DNA from: JANSYL01 sp963921255
GTDB taxonomy: Bacteria; Pseudomonadota; Alphaproteobacteria; Rhodobacterales; Rhodobacteraceae
Length of the DNA: 64,000 nucleotides
Direction: 5' to 3'
Assembly: GCA_963921255.3 (NCBI GenBank)
Contig: CAWUEW020000001.1
Coordinates: 434,001-498,000, forward strand
Positions 32,674 through 42,400 of the stretch are shown here, one piece after another. The position numbers were made by a program, and so were the translations under genes. The first letter of the stretch is position 1; each line of letters opens with the position of its first letter. The notes beneath the pieces are model-generated. The model did no database searches. It had not been told where the DNA came from and saw nothing but the letters and a program-made list of their open reading frames with translations.

Positions 32674-33138
32674 ATGAAATCCGTCACGATTGAACCGACA
32701 CGGGTCGGTGACATCCCCGCGCTTGTCGACGTGGTCGACGCAACGGGGCTTTTTCCAAGCGACCTTCTGCCCGACATGGTGACAGCGCACCTGAACGGGC
32801 AGGAGGAAGCCGTCTGGCTGACCGCACATGCCGACGGGCGCGCAGCTGGATTGTCTTATGCAATCCCCGAGCAGATGACCGATGGCACCTGGAACATGCT
32901 GGCTTTGGCCGTGCATCCCGAACTGCAGGGGCACGGATTGGGAGCGGCCCTTGTCGCGGCCACCGAAGCGGCCTTGCGGGCAGCGGGCCACCGTCTGCTG
33001 TTGGTCGATACCTCTGGCACCGACGCCTTTGCGCGCACCCGCGCGTTCTATGCGGGGCTTGGCTACAAACAAGAGGCCTGCATTCGCGACTTCTGGGCTG
33101 ATGGGGACGACAAGGTCACGTTTCGCAAAGCGCTCTGA
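32674..33138 (+). CDS. GNAT acetyltransferase, probable YjhQ-like antitoxin partner
   Basis: 154 aa single GNAT domain: LALAVHPELQGHGLGAALVAATE is motif A with the Q/R-x-x-G-x-G/A acetyl-CoA loop, and RAFYAGLGYKQEACIRDFW is motif B. It starts 10 bp after yjhX, so cotranscription is likely. By analogy with E. coli YjhQ it may neutralise YjhX; alternatively it is an ordinary small-molecule acetyltransferase. Confidence 0.82.
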   Translation: MKSVTIEPTRVGDIPALVDVVDATGLFPSDLLPDMVTAHLNGQEEAVWLTAHADGRAAGLSYAIPEQMTDGTWNMLALAVHPELQGHGLGAALVAATEAALRAAGHRLLLVDTSGTDAFARTRAFYAGLGYKQEACIRDFWADGDDKVTFRKAL

Positions 33139-33148
33139 GCCCCGGGGT

Positions 33149-33176
33149 GGCGCCCGCCGCTCCGGCGGTGGGCGCC
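33149..33176 (+). terminator. terminator-like hairpin after the yjhX-GNAT pair
   Basis: GGCGCCC (33149-33155) pairs with GGGCGCC (33170-33176), with an inner GCCG/CGGC stem. It is followed by only two T residues, so Rho-independent activity is uncertain. It separates converging genes. Confidence 0.5.
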
Positions 33177-33189
33177 CGTTGCGCCTGGT

Positions 33190-33657
33190 CTAGCCCTGAA
33201 TCAGCCCGAAAAGCGATTGAAGCTCGTGCGATGTCGGATCGGGGAACGCGTAGAGCGGGCAAACCGTCGACTCGAACACGTAGCTGCCGTCGGGGTCGAC
33301 ACGGAAGAAATACAGCATGTGCGAAGTGGGCGGCTCGCCCCCGCACCAGGCCGCGACGCACTGCACCTCGACGGTCACGGCCTCGGTGCGCTCGGCGCCA
33401 AAGGAATCCCGCCCCGCGAATGATCCTTGGAACCGCGCATCAAAGGAATAGCCAACCAGATCGTTTGGATCGCCTGTGTCCGGGCCATCGGGAACGTTCT
33501 GCCCCGTGCGCTGCAGGGTGCCCAAAGCCGGCACGAAGGCGTAGGCGCTTTCATCGGCCACCGCGAAGGTATCAGGAATTGTCGGCGCGATGCAGCTGAG
33601 CGCCGCCGCAGGCCCTGCGGCCAGGACCGCCGCGCAGAAGGTCAAGGGTTTCAACAT
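33190..33657 (-). CDS. secreted hypothetical protein
   Basis: 155 aa with a signal peptide (LTFCAAVLAAGPAAALS) and mature cysteines in SCIAP, VQCVAAWCGG and STVCPLY that could form disulfides. No family recognised. Its start overlaps the 3' end of rppH by 7 bp, so it is the last gene of the leftward rlmH-to-rppH run. Confidence 0.75.
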   Translation of the reverse strand: MLKPLTFCAAVLAAGPAAALSCIAPTIPDTFAVADESAYAFVPALGTLQRTGQNVPDGPDTGDPNDLVGYSFDARFQGSFAGRDSFGAERTEAVTVEVQCVAAWCGGEPPTSHMLYFFRVDPDGSYVFESTVCPLYAFPDPTSHELQSLFGLIQG

Positions 33658-34130
33658 AGTCCAAACTCCGTCAGCACGGTTTCATAGATGGGGCGCTTGA
33701 ACGGCACGATCAGGCCCAAGACATCCCCGACGGGCAGCCACTGCCACTCGGAAAACTCGACGTCCTTATACGTCAAATCAATGACGGTGTCCGGCGCCGT
33801 CAGTTCGAACTGCACCCAGTGCTGTTTCTGACCACGGTATTTGCCCTTCCAGCGCGTGGGCACGACCTCAATCGGGAGGTCATAGTATTGCCAGTCTGCG
33901 GTTTGCGCCTTCAGCGTCACATGTTCTGGACCGACGCCGGTCTCTTCGAGCAGTTCGCGCTGCGCGGCTTCAAGCGCTGTCTCACCCTTGTCGATGCCGC
34001 CTTGGGGCATCTGCCAGGCCGGGGTATCCATGTCGGATCGTTGGCCTACAAAGACGCGGCCCTGACCATTGGTCAGGACCACACCGACACAAGGCCGGTA
34101 GGGCAGTTTGGCAACCTCTTCAGGTGTCAA
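33651..34130 (-). CDS. rppH: RNA pyrophosphohydrolase RppH
   Basis: Nudix hydrolase that removes pyrophosphate from 5' triphosphate mRNA and starts decay. 159 aa; begins MTPEEVAKLPYRPCVGVVL, the RppH signature, and carries the Nudix box GGIDKGETALEAAQRELLEE plus TGV. QWYYDLP-like and FSEWQWL positions are also typical. The start overlaps the ctpA stop by 4 bp. Confidence 0.95.
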   Translation of the reverse strand: MTPEEVAKLPYRPCVGVVLTNGQGRVFVGQRSDMDTPAWQMPQGGIDKGETALEAAQRELLEETGVGPEHVTLKAQTADWQYYDLPIEVVPTRWKGKYRGQKQHWVQFELTAPDTVIDLTYKDVEFSEWQWLPVGDVLGLIVPFKRPIYETVLTEFGLC

Positions 34131-35449
34131 TTCTGCGGGCCGAGGGCGTTGAGGCCGGTCAGGATGTCGATGGCGTAGGCCAGCTGGTAATCCTCATTCC
34201 GAAGCCGCGCGGTCGCCTCTGCGATCTCGCGCTCTTCCTCAAGCTGGCGCAGCTCGTCCTCGGACAGGGTCGAATTCTCGATCGAGCCGCGCAGGTTGGC
34301 CTCGCTGCGTCCGGCATCGTCGAACTCGGGCAATTCGACTGGTTCGCGCTGTTCGACAAGGATGTCAGGCGCAACACCCAAGGCTTGGATCGAGCGGCCC
34401 GACGGCGTGTAGTAGAGCGACGTGGTCAACCGGATGGCACCATCGCCCGCCAGCGGCATGATCGACTGGACCGAGCCCTTCCCGAACGAGTTGGTGCCGA
34501 CGATGACCGCACGGCGGTGATCCTGCAGGGCACCGGCCACGATTTCCGAGGCCGAGGCCGATCCACCGTTGATCAGGACAACCATCGGCAGACCGTCGAT
34601 CATGTCACCGGGCGTGGCATTGAACCGGTCGCCATCTTGGGGCTCGCGCCCACGGGTCGACACGATTTCACCCTGGTCCAGGAACGCATCGGATACGCGG
34701 ATCGCCTGGTTCAGCAGACCGCCGGGGTTGTTGCGCAGGTCAAGGACCACGCCGTTCAGGTTATCGAGGCCGCCCACCTCTTCGATCAGGCCCTCAAGCC
34801 CGTCGCGCAGGTTGACGAAGGTCTGATCGCTGAAGGTCGACACACGAAGGATTGCGGTGCTGCCTTCAAGACGGGCGCGCACGGCCGTCAGGCGGATCCG
34901 GTCGCGGACAATGGTGATGTCGAACGGTTCATCGACGTCTTCGCGGACAACCGTGATGACAATCTCGGATCCGATCGGCCCGCGCATCAGATCAACGGCT
35001 TCTTCCAGCGTCAGACCAAGCAGCGCTTCGCCGTCCACATGGGTGATGAAATCGCCGGCCTCGACGCCTGCGGCCATGGCCGGCGTGTCGTCCATCGGCG
35101 TGATGACGCGGATAAAGCCATCCTCTTGGGTCACCTCGATCCCAAGGCCGCCGAACTCGCCCCGGGTCTGGACCTGCATCGTGTCGAAGTCGCGCGGCGG
35201 CAGGTAGCCTGAATGCGGATCAAGCGACGTCAGCATGCCGTTGATTGCGGCCTCGATCAGCGCGGCCTCGTCCACCTCTTCGACATAGTTCGAGCGGATG
35301 CGCTCAAAAATGTCGCCGAACAGATCCAGCTGCTCGTACACCGACGCGTTGCGTTGGTCTTCTTGCGCGATCAGGGGGCCGGCAATCTGGGTGGTCAGCA
35401 GGATGGCGCCTGCTATGCCGCCGAAGGCTGCTACGATCAGCTTTTTCAT
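34127..35449 (-). CDS. ctpA: C-terminal processing peptidase CtpA (S41)
   Basis: Periplasmic serine protease of 440 aa. A signal/anchor (LIVAAFGGIAGAILLTTQIAG, 4-25), a PDZ domain (about 95-180; GGLGIEVTQ, AAGVEAGDFITHVDG) and the S41 domain with the Ser/Lys dyad S299 (GGSASASEIVAGAL) and K324 (SFGKGSVQ). It follows envC with a 4-bp overlap, an order common in alphaproteobacteria and consistent with cell-wall turnover during division. Confidence 0.94.
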   Translation of the reverse strand: MKKLIVAAFGGIAGAILLTTQIAGPLIAQEDQRNASVYEQLDLFGDIFERIRSNYVEEVDEAALIEAAINGMLTSLDPHSGYLPPRDFDTMQVQTRGEFGGLGIEVTQEDGFIRVITPMDDTPAMAAGVEAGDFITHVDGEALLGLTLEEAVDLMRGPIGSEIVITVVREDVDEPFDITIVRDRIRLTAVRARLEGSTAILRVSTFSDQTFVNLRDGLEGLIEEVGGLDNLNGVVLDLRNNPGGLLNQAIRVSDAFLDQGEIVSTRGREPQDGDRFNATPGDMIDGLPMVVLINGGSASASEIVAGALQDHRRAVIVGTNSFGKGSVQSIMPLAGDGAIRLTTSLYYTPSGRSIQALGVAPDILVEQREPVELPEFDDAGRSEANLRGSIENSTLSEDELRQLEEEREIAEATARLRNEDYQLAYAIDILTGLNALGPQN

Positions 35450-36651
35450 GGGGCGTCTCTTGTCCTTTGCGCGTCTGTCTCACGGGGCGGCGGGCCGGGC
35501 CACGCCTGTCGTCGATTCTGTTGCGCGAACCATGGGGCCGGATTGATCGGCCGTCCAGACTCGCGCAGTTCAATATAGAGCGTCTCGGACAGATCGGAAC
35601 CTGTGTTCTCCGACACATCCAGGATCAACTCGTCACCGGAGGGGGTTGCGCCCGGCATCAGCCCAAGCGGTGCACCGGACGCCACCAGTTGTCCGGCAGA
35701 TACATACAGGTCCCCCAACCCGGCCAGTACCAATAGATACTGCCCGTCGGGTTCAAGGATAATGACATTTCCGTAATCAAGCAGGGGGCCCGCATAGCGA
35801 ACCGAGGCGGGCCAGGGTGTCGTCACCAGGGCCGCCGGGCGTGTCGCCCAGACCAGGCCGGGGCGCGTGATCCCTGCGGCATCGGTTTCGTCGAACCCGC
35901 GCAACAGGCGCCCAAGCACCGGTAGCGGCAGCGCGCCACGCGCATCATCGAAGGCGTCGGTGCTGGTGGGGTCCGGGCTTGGCAACGCGGCAAGGTTTGT
36001 CGCGAAACTGTCCAGTGTTGTCACGCTGTCCAGAAGGGCGGCCATCGCCTCTTCGTCCTGCACGAACCGCGGGGGCAGGGTGACCCGTTCGGCAATCGCC
36101 TGGCTCAGGGCGCTGCGCGCGGTCTGTGCATTCTCCAAGGCGTCCGAGAGTTGTTGAAGCGCCGTTTCCTGCAATCCGCGCACGGTCGCGAGATCCTGCA
36201 ACTGGTCCCTTAAGTCCTGCGCCTCGCGCGCCACCGCAGGCGTGATTTCGGACACGATCATGCCAGAGCGCGCCGTGCTCAGCGGGCCTTCGGGATGCAG
36301 CAGGACCAATGGGCCTTGCGTGGCTTCGATGCTTTGCAACACGCCCAGAAGCCGCGCCAGCCGCGCCCGTTCTGCATCGAAGACGGTCAGGATGGTGCGT
36401 TCGCGCAGCGCAGCTTGCCGGACCCCTTGGCGCAGCGCCAAGAGACCCTCCTCGTAGGCGCGAACGGTCTGTGTCAACGCCTCGACCCTGTCGCGGGCGC
36501 TGTCGGCCTCCATCAGGGAAAAACCAGCCTGCTCCAGCATCTCAGCCGCGCGCGCCGCGGTCTCGGCGGGGTCCAGGTCGGCACGCACCGCGGCGGGCAA
36601 CACCCCCAGGACAGCCGCGAGGCCGAGGATGCAGCGCCGCATCGCCGTCAT
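35446..36651 (-). CDS. envC: EnvC-like murein hydrolase activator
   Basis: 401 aa: signal peptide (CILGLAAVLGVLPAAVRA), long coiled coil (about 30-215) and a C-terminal degenerate LytM/M23 domain (about 265-380; GNVIILEPDGQYLLVLAGLGDLYVSAGQLV). The HxxxD and HxH zinc ligands are absent, as in EnvC proteins that activate amidases instead of cutting peptidoglycan. It overlaps gpmI and ctpA by 4 bp each. Confidence 0.9.
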   Translation of the reverse strand: MTAMRRCILGLAAVLGVLPAAVRADLDPAETAARAAEMLEQAGFSLMEADSARDRVEALTQTVRAYEEGLLALRQGVRQAALRERTILTVFDAERARLARLLGVLQSIEATQGPLVLLHPEGPLSTARSGMIVSEITPAVAREAQDLRDQLQDLATVRGLQETALQQLSDALENAQTARSALSQAIAERVTLPPRFVQDEEAMAALLDSVTTLDSFATNLAALPSPDPTSTDAFDDARGALPLPVLGRLLRGFDETDAAGITRPGLVWATRPAALVTTPWPASVRYAGPLLDYGNVIILEPDGQYLLVLAGLGDLYVSAGQLVASGAPLGLMPGATPSGDELILDVSENTGSDLSETLYIELRESGRPINPAPWFAQQNRRQAWPGPPPRETDAQRTRDAP

Positions 36652-38183
36652 TGAATCAGGCTTTCCCCGGTCATTTCGGGCGGTTGGGACAGACCCATCA
36701 GTTCCAGCACCGTCGGCGCCAGATCCGCCAAGCGACCCGTCCGCAACGAGGCGCCGTCCGGCCCCCCGACCAGTATCACCGGCACCGGGTTCAGGGTGTG
36801 CGCCGTGTGGGGACCGCCCGTGTCCGGGTCCAGCATGGTTTCGCAGTTGCCATGGTCGGCTGTGACGACAATCGCCCCATTCATGGCCTCCAAGGCCGTC
36901 AGGGCACGTCCAAGGCCGGTGTCCACGGCTTCACACGCGCGGATCGCCGCCGACAGATCGCCGGTGTGCCCCACCATGTCGGGGTTGGCGAAGTTCACGA
37001 CCACAAGGTCGTATCCCGCCTCGATCACCTCGACCAGCTTGTCGCTGACCGCTTCGGCGGACATCTCCGGCGCGAGATCGTAGGTCGCCACCTTGGGTGA
37101 GGGTGGCATATGCCGGTCTTCGCCGTCCTCCGGGGCTTCCTTGCCGCCGTTCAGAAAGAAGGTGACATGCGGGTATTTCTCGGTCTCGGCCAGCCGGAAC
37201 TGGCGCAGCCCGTGCTGCGCGACCCACGCCCCGAGGGTGTTGGCAATCGGACGCTTGGGGAAGGCGGCGGTCATGTAGGCATCGTGTTTGGTGGAGTAGT
37301 CCACCATGCCGAGCCGGGCCGCGAGGTGCGGACGGCCGGTGGTGTCGAACGCGTCGAAGTCTGGATCGCCGATCGTCTGCAGGATCTCCCGGGCGCGGTC
37401 GGCCCGGAAATTCAGGCAGAAGATCCCGTCGCCGTCCGACATGCCGCGATAGTCCCCGATGACGCTGGCCGGCAGGAACTCATCGGTTTTCCCGTCGGCA
37501 TAGCCGGCTTCGATGGCTGCGATGGGAGTGTCCGCGGGCACGCCTTTCCCATGAACCATCGCCGCGTAGGCCTGTTCGACCCGCTCCCACCGCGTGTCGC
37601 GATCCATTGCGAAATACCGCCCGATGACCGTGCCAATGGCTGCGCGGCTTGGGAGTCCCGCGGCCAGATCGGCCATGTAGTCCAAGGCCGAGGATGGCGC
37701 CACATCGCGGCCATCGGTGATGGCATGGATGACCACCGGAACCCCGGCATCGGCCACCATGGTTGCGGCGGCTTTGATATGCGACAGATGCCCGTGGACG
37801 CCACCATCCGAGACAACCCCCATCAGATGCGCCGTGCCGCCGGTCTGCGTTAACGTGGTGATAAAGTCTTTGATGGCATCGTTGGCGAAGAAACTGCCAT
37901 CCTCAATCGCAAGATCGATCATGCCCAAATCCATCGCCACGACCCGGCCCGCGCCGATATTGGTGTGCCCGACCTCGGAATTTCCCATTTGACCGCGCGG
38001 CAGGCCCGCATCCGGCCCATGGGTCGTCAAGGTCACATGCGGGCAGGTGGCCCAGATGCGATCAAAATTCGGGGTATTGGCCAGGTGCGGGGCGTTGTCC
38101 GCTTGGGTCGGGCCCAGGCCCCACCCGTCCAGAATGCAAAGAACCACGGGGCCGCGGGCGTTCGGGGACGGGGTATCAGACAT
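36648..38183 (-). CDS. gpmI: 2,3-bisphosphoglycerate-independent phosphoglycerate mutase
   Basis: Manganese-dependent interconversion of 3- and 2-phosphoglycerate in glycolysis. 511 aa, full length. LCILDGWGLG at the N-terminus, the phosphorylated Ser69 in RGQMGNSEVGHTN, HAITDGRDV, RYFAMDRD and C-terminal TADHGNCETM and GPHTAHT metal ligands. Start overlaps no upstream gene. Heads the gpmI-envC-ctpA-rppH overlap chain. Confidence 0.97.
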   Translation of the reverse strand: MSDTPSPNARGPVVLCILDGWGLGPTQADNAPHLANTPNFDRIWATCPHVTLTTHGPDAGLPRGQMGNSEVGHTNIGAGRVVAMDLGMIDLAIEDGSFFANDAIKDFITTLTQTGGTAHLMGVVSDGGVHGHLSHIKAAATMVADAGVPVVIHAITDGRDVAPSSALDYMADLAAGLPSRAAIGTVIGRYFAMDRDTRWERVEQAYAAMVHGKGVPADTPIAAIEAGYADGKTDEFLPASVIGDYRGMSDGDGIFCLNFRADRAREILQTIGDPDFDAFDTTGRPHLAARLGMVDYSTKHDAYMTAAFPKRPIANTLGAWVAQHGLRQFRLAETEKYPHVTFFLNGGKEAPEDGEDRHMPPSPKVATYDLAPEMSAEAVSDKLVEVIEAGYDLVVVNFANPDMVGHTGDLSAAIRACEAVDTGLGRALTALEAMNGAIVVTADHGNCETMLDPDTGGPHTAHTLNPVPVILVGGPDGASLRTGRLADLAPTVLELMGLSQPPEMTGESLIQ

Positions 38184-38221
38184 GGGGTGGTGCGCTCCTT
38201 TGCAACGGTTCTAGGCATCGA

Positions 38222-38326
38222 GTGGAATCGGCGCAACAAGCATTGGTCCTCGCCTGGGGGCTGATCCCGCTGGTCTTTGGCTTGCTTCTCCTGCGCCGCC
38301 ATCACCAGACCATCCTGATGGGCTAG
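38222..38326 (+). CDS. possible 34-aa membrane peptide
   Basis: A GTG-initiated frame in the gpmI-rlmH gap, opposite the operon, reads as one hydrophobic segment (ALVLAWGLIPLVFGLLLLRR) with a basic end. There is no clear ribosome-binding site, and it overlaps the rlmH stop by 4 bp. It may be chance. Confidence 0.2.
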   Translation: MESAQQALVLAWGLIPLVFGLLLLRRHHQTILMG

Positions 38327-38793
38327 CTGCGGTGATAGGGTGTGCCGGCCAGAATCGTTGCGGCGCGGTACAGTTGCTCGGCCAGCATCATGCGCGCCAA
38401 CATATGGGGCCACACCATCGTCCCGAATGACACGCGCGGCGCCGCGGCATCCCGGACGTCCGGCGCCAATCCGTCCGCACCGCCGATGCAGATCGCCAGA
38501 TCGCCCTGACCGGCGTCCCGGCGGCTGGCCAGACGCGCGGCGAACTCGGGCGAGGTCAGGGGTGGCCCGCGTTCGTCCAGCACCCAATACGGCCCTGACC
38601 CGGCCACCTGCCGGGCCAGCGCCTGCGATTGATCGGATGAGGTGGTGGCCTTGCGCTCGTCAATCTCGACCACGCCACCCGCATTCAACCCCAACGGGCG
38701 GCCCGTGCGGTCAAAGCGTTTCAGGTAATCGTCGATCAGAGATTTCTGTGGGCCGCCTTTCAGGCGACCCACGGCGCAAATCGTGACGCGCAT
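38323..38793 (-). CDS. rlmH: 23S rRNA (pseudouridine1915-N3)-methyltransferase RlmH
   Basis: SPOUT methyltransferase acting on pseudouridine 1915 of 23S rRNA. 156 aa; begins MRVTICAVGRLKGGPQ, with the knot motif AICIGGADGL and the C-terminal MLARMMLAEQLYRA and TPYHRS. It lies 9 bp after rsfS, its usual neighbour. Confidence 0.96.
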   Translation of the reverse strand: MRVTICAVGRLKGGPQKSLIDDYLKRFDRTGRPLGLNAGGVVEIDERKATTSSDQSQALARQVAGSGPYWVLDERGPPLTSPEFAARLASRRDAGQGDLAICIGGADGLAPDVRDAAAPRVSFGTMVWPHMLARMMLAEQLYRAATILAGTPYHRS

Positions 38794-38802
38794 CAGGCCC
38801 GC

Positions 38803-39246
38803 TTACTGTGCGCTCGCGCTGGCGGGCATCCACATCTTCTCGAGCTGATAGAACTCGCGCACCTCGGGGCGGAAGACATGGACGATCACATCGCCCGCAT
38901 CAATCAGCACCCAATCGCCGGCATCCTTGCCTTCGACCTTGCACAAGATGCCATGCGTCTGCTTCAGGCGATCGATCAGCTTTTCGGACATGGCCGCAAC
39001 CTGTCGTGTGGAGCGGCCAGACGCGATCACCATCGTGTCGGCAATAGACGACTTCCCGCGCAGATCGATCTGCACGACATCTTCGGCTTTATCGTCTTCG
39101 AGAGAGTTTACGACGGCTGCGAGCACATCGGCGCTGGTCAGCGTGTCGGTGAGCGGCGCGTTTTGCGCTGCGTTGGCGGCTTGGTCGGCCACCGCGTGAA
39201 CCGGTCCGGTCAGGACTTTGTCCTCCTGCTTTGCTGCGTCTGCCAT
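38803..39246 (-). CDS. rsfS: ribosome silencing factor RsfS
   Basis: Binds ribosomal protein L14 and blocks subunit joining when nutrients are short. 147 aa from MADAAKQEDK; the conserved domain (about 45-140) includes VQIDLRGKSSIADTMVIASGRS and DAGDWVLIDAGDVIVHVFRP. The first ~45 residues are a variable extension. The start was moved 11 codons in from a longer frame lacking conservation. Confidence 0.94.
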   Translation of the reverse strand: MADAAKQEDKVLTGPVHAVADQAANAAQNAPLTDTLTSADVLAAVVNSLEDDKAEDVVQIDLRGKSSIADTMVIASGRSTRQVAAMSEKLIDRLKQTHGILCKVEGKDAGDWVLIDAGDVIVHVFRPEVREFYQLEKMWMPASASAQ

Positions 39247-39485
39247 GCCCCGACGCCGGGCGTGCCTCAAAGATAGCATCGCCCCTGCGCATTCTCAACG
39301 GCTGCCAAATCGCGCGAAAGAGCGTGGATTCCGCGCAACAGACCCCTGGCCCATATCTTGAGCAAATTCACATATCTTGGGGATAATCCGCCGGTTCTGC
39401 CCAGATAATGGGGTGGGGACTTGACCGAATCCGGTGCCGCCCCTCAGGATACGACCCCACATGTCCCGTGTAGCAGGTGTTTTCT

Positions 39486-42400
39486 TTGCGCTTTACGAAA
39501 CTGCGATTGAACGGCTTCAAAAGCTTCGTCGACCCCACCGATTTGGTGATCCAGGACGGCTTGACCGGCGTCGTGGGGCCGAATGGGTGCGGAAAGTCGA
39601 ACCTGCTCGAGGCCTTGCGGTGGGTCATGGGCGAAAACCGCCCAACGGCCATGCGCGGCGACGGGATGGAAGATGTGATCTTTGCCGGTGCCGCCACACG
39701 TGGCGCCCGGAACTTTGCCGAGGTTGTGCTTCAGCTCGACAATTCCGAACGGCTCGCCCCGGCGGGGTTCAACGACACCGACGGTCTCGACATCACGCGA
39801 CGCATCACACGGGACGCAGGCTCGGCTTATAAACTAAATGGCAAGGATGTGCGCGCTCGGGACGTGCAGATGCTGTTCGCCGACGCGTCCACCGGCGCGC
39901 ACTCGCCTTCGCTTGTCCGGCAGGGTCAGATTGCCGAGTTGATCAATGCCCGCCCCAAGGCGCGCCGCCGCATTCTGGAAGAAGCGGCCGGGATTTCCGG
40001 CCTCTACCAACGGCGGCACGAGGCCGAATTGAAACTGCGCGCGGCGGAAACCAACCTGGGGCGTGTCGACGACGTTCTCGAAAGCCTTGCCAGCCAATTG
40101 GCGACCTTGGCCCGTCAGGCCAAGCAGGCCGCCCGATACCGCGAGATCGGGACCGAGTTGCGCCGTGCCGAAGGGGTCCTGTTGTTCCTGCGCTGGCAGG
40201 ATGCGGATGCCGCGCGCCTGGCCGCAGAGGCCTTGCTGCGCGAGAAACTGGCCGACGCGGCGCGCACCGAAACGGCCGCGCAGGCCGCCGCACGCGCCCG
40301 CGAAGCGGCAGACGCCGCGTTGCCCCCCCTCCGCGAGGAAGAGGCGATTGCCGCCGCCGTTCTACAGCGCCTTTTGGTCGAGCGAGACACGCTGGATGCC
40401 GAAGCCACCCGTGCCAAAGATGCACTGACGGCCCTGGAAAACCGGCTGGATCAGCTTGTGCGCGATCAGGCGCGCGAAACCGCGCTGTACGCCGATGCGA
40501 CCGCCACGATGGCGCGCCTCAAGGACGAAGCGGATCGGCTGGAGGCCGAAGGTGCCGGCCATGACGTGGCTTTGGCCGAAGCATCCGCCCGGGTCGAGGA
40601 GTCGGGGCGCATTCTGCGGCTGAGGGAAACCGACCTCACCGATGCCACGGAACATGCCGCCCAACTGGCGGCGCGCCATCAGGCCGCCGACCGTCGGATC
40701 GCCGATGCGGCCTCGGCCATCGAACGGCACCGTCGGGATTCCGAAGCCGCCGAAACCTCTGCCAACGCCGCCGAGGCACGCCTGATCGACGTGGTTCAGA
40801 CCTTTGACACGGCGCAGGCCGACCTGACCCAGGCCGGGGAATTGGTCGAACGCGCCGAAGCCACCTTGGGGGACACAGAAGCCGCGCTCGGCCACGCCCA
40901 ATCCATCGAGACCGACGCCCGCTCGGCCCGGGCCGAGGCGGAAGGTCGGACCAAGACCCTGCAGGCAGAAGTGGCGGCGCTGACCCGCCTTCTGGATCGG
41001 GATCGGGGGGAAAAGACACAGCTTCTGGATGATGTGCGGGTCGAAAAAGGTTTCGAAGCCGCGCTTGGGGCGGCCCTGTCCGATGATTTGAAACTGGGCC
41101 GGGCCGACCGCACGGGCGGCAGCGGCTGGACCGCCCTGCCCGGCTATGATGATGCCGCCCCGCTGCCCGCGGGCGTGCGCAGCATCGCCGAGGTCACGCA
41201 AGCCCCGGATGTTCTGGCCCGCCGCTTGTCCCAGATCGGTGTGGTTCCTGCTGACGAAGGCGCACGCCTGCAACCCTCGCTCCGGCCCGGGCAGCGCCTC
41301 GTCAGCACGGCGGGGGATCTCTGGCGGTGGGATGGCTTCGCGCTGGCCGCCAGCGACTCCGTCTCGTCCGCTGCGCGTCGGCTGGAACAGGCAAATCAAT
41401 TGACGGAGCTCGAAGCCGATCTGGCCTCGGCCACGGAGGCGGCCGCGCAGGCGATCGCCGATCATGACGCAGCCGCCGCACGGCTTGCCGCGCTGTCGGA
41501 CGCGGATCGCGCGGCGCGCGCGGCCCGCCGGGATGCCGATACCCGCCTGGCCAATGCCAGCCGCGCGGTTTCCAAGGCCGAGGCCGAGCGCAATGTGCTG
41601 GCGGGACGGCTCGAGACCCTTCAGTCGGCGGCCAAACGCCATGCCGAAGAGGCCGACGCCGCGCAGGCCGAATTCAACCGCGCCGATGCCGCCAGGCAGG
41701 AGCTGGAAGACCTCGATCACTGCCGCGCGCGGTTGACCGATCTGAAGCAGGCCGTCGAAGCCGCGCGGATGACACTCCTGACCCACCGCAGCACGCTGGA
41801 CGAGGTGAAAGGCGCCGGTGAACGCCGGGTCGCCCGGCTGGCCGCCATCGCCCGCGATACGCAAAGCTGGACCGATCGCCTGACCAATGCCGAGACGCGT
41901 CTGGCCGAACTCGAGGCCCGCAAGATCGAGACCGAGACGGCTTTGACTGACGCCGAAGCCGCGCCGGACCAGATCGCCGAACGGCGGGCCGGGCTGCAGG
42001 GCAAGATCACCGAGGCCGAGGCCCGCAAGGCCGCCGCCGCCGACGCGCTGTCGACCGCCGAGGGCGCGCTGCGGGCGGCGGTCACGGCCGAGCGCGAGGC
42101 CGAACGCGCCGCCTCGACCGCGCGGGAAGACCGGGCGGCGACCGAGGCCCGGCGCGATGCGGCCGCCGAAGCAGTGGATGCCGCCGCACAACGGATCGCC
42201 GAGGAACAGGAGATGACCCCGGCCGCCCTGCGCGACAGCCTGGGTGATCTGCCCGACCCGATGCCCAGTGCCGACCGGATCGAAGCGGATGTCGGACGCC
42301 TGCGCCGGCAACGCGACGCGCTGGGTGCCGTGAACCTGCGGGCCGAGGAGGACGCGCGCGAGGTTCAGACGGAACACGACACGCTCAGCGCCGAGAAGGA

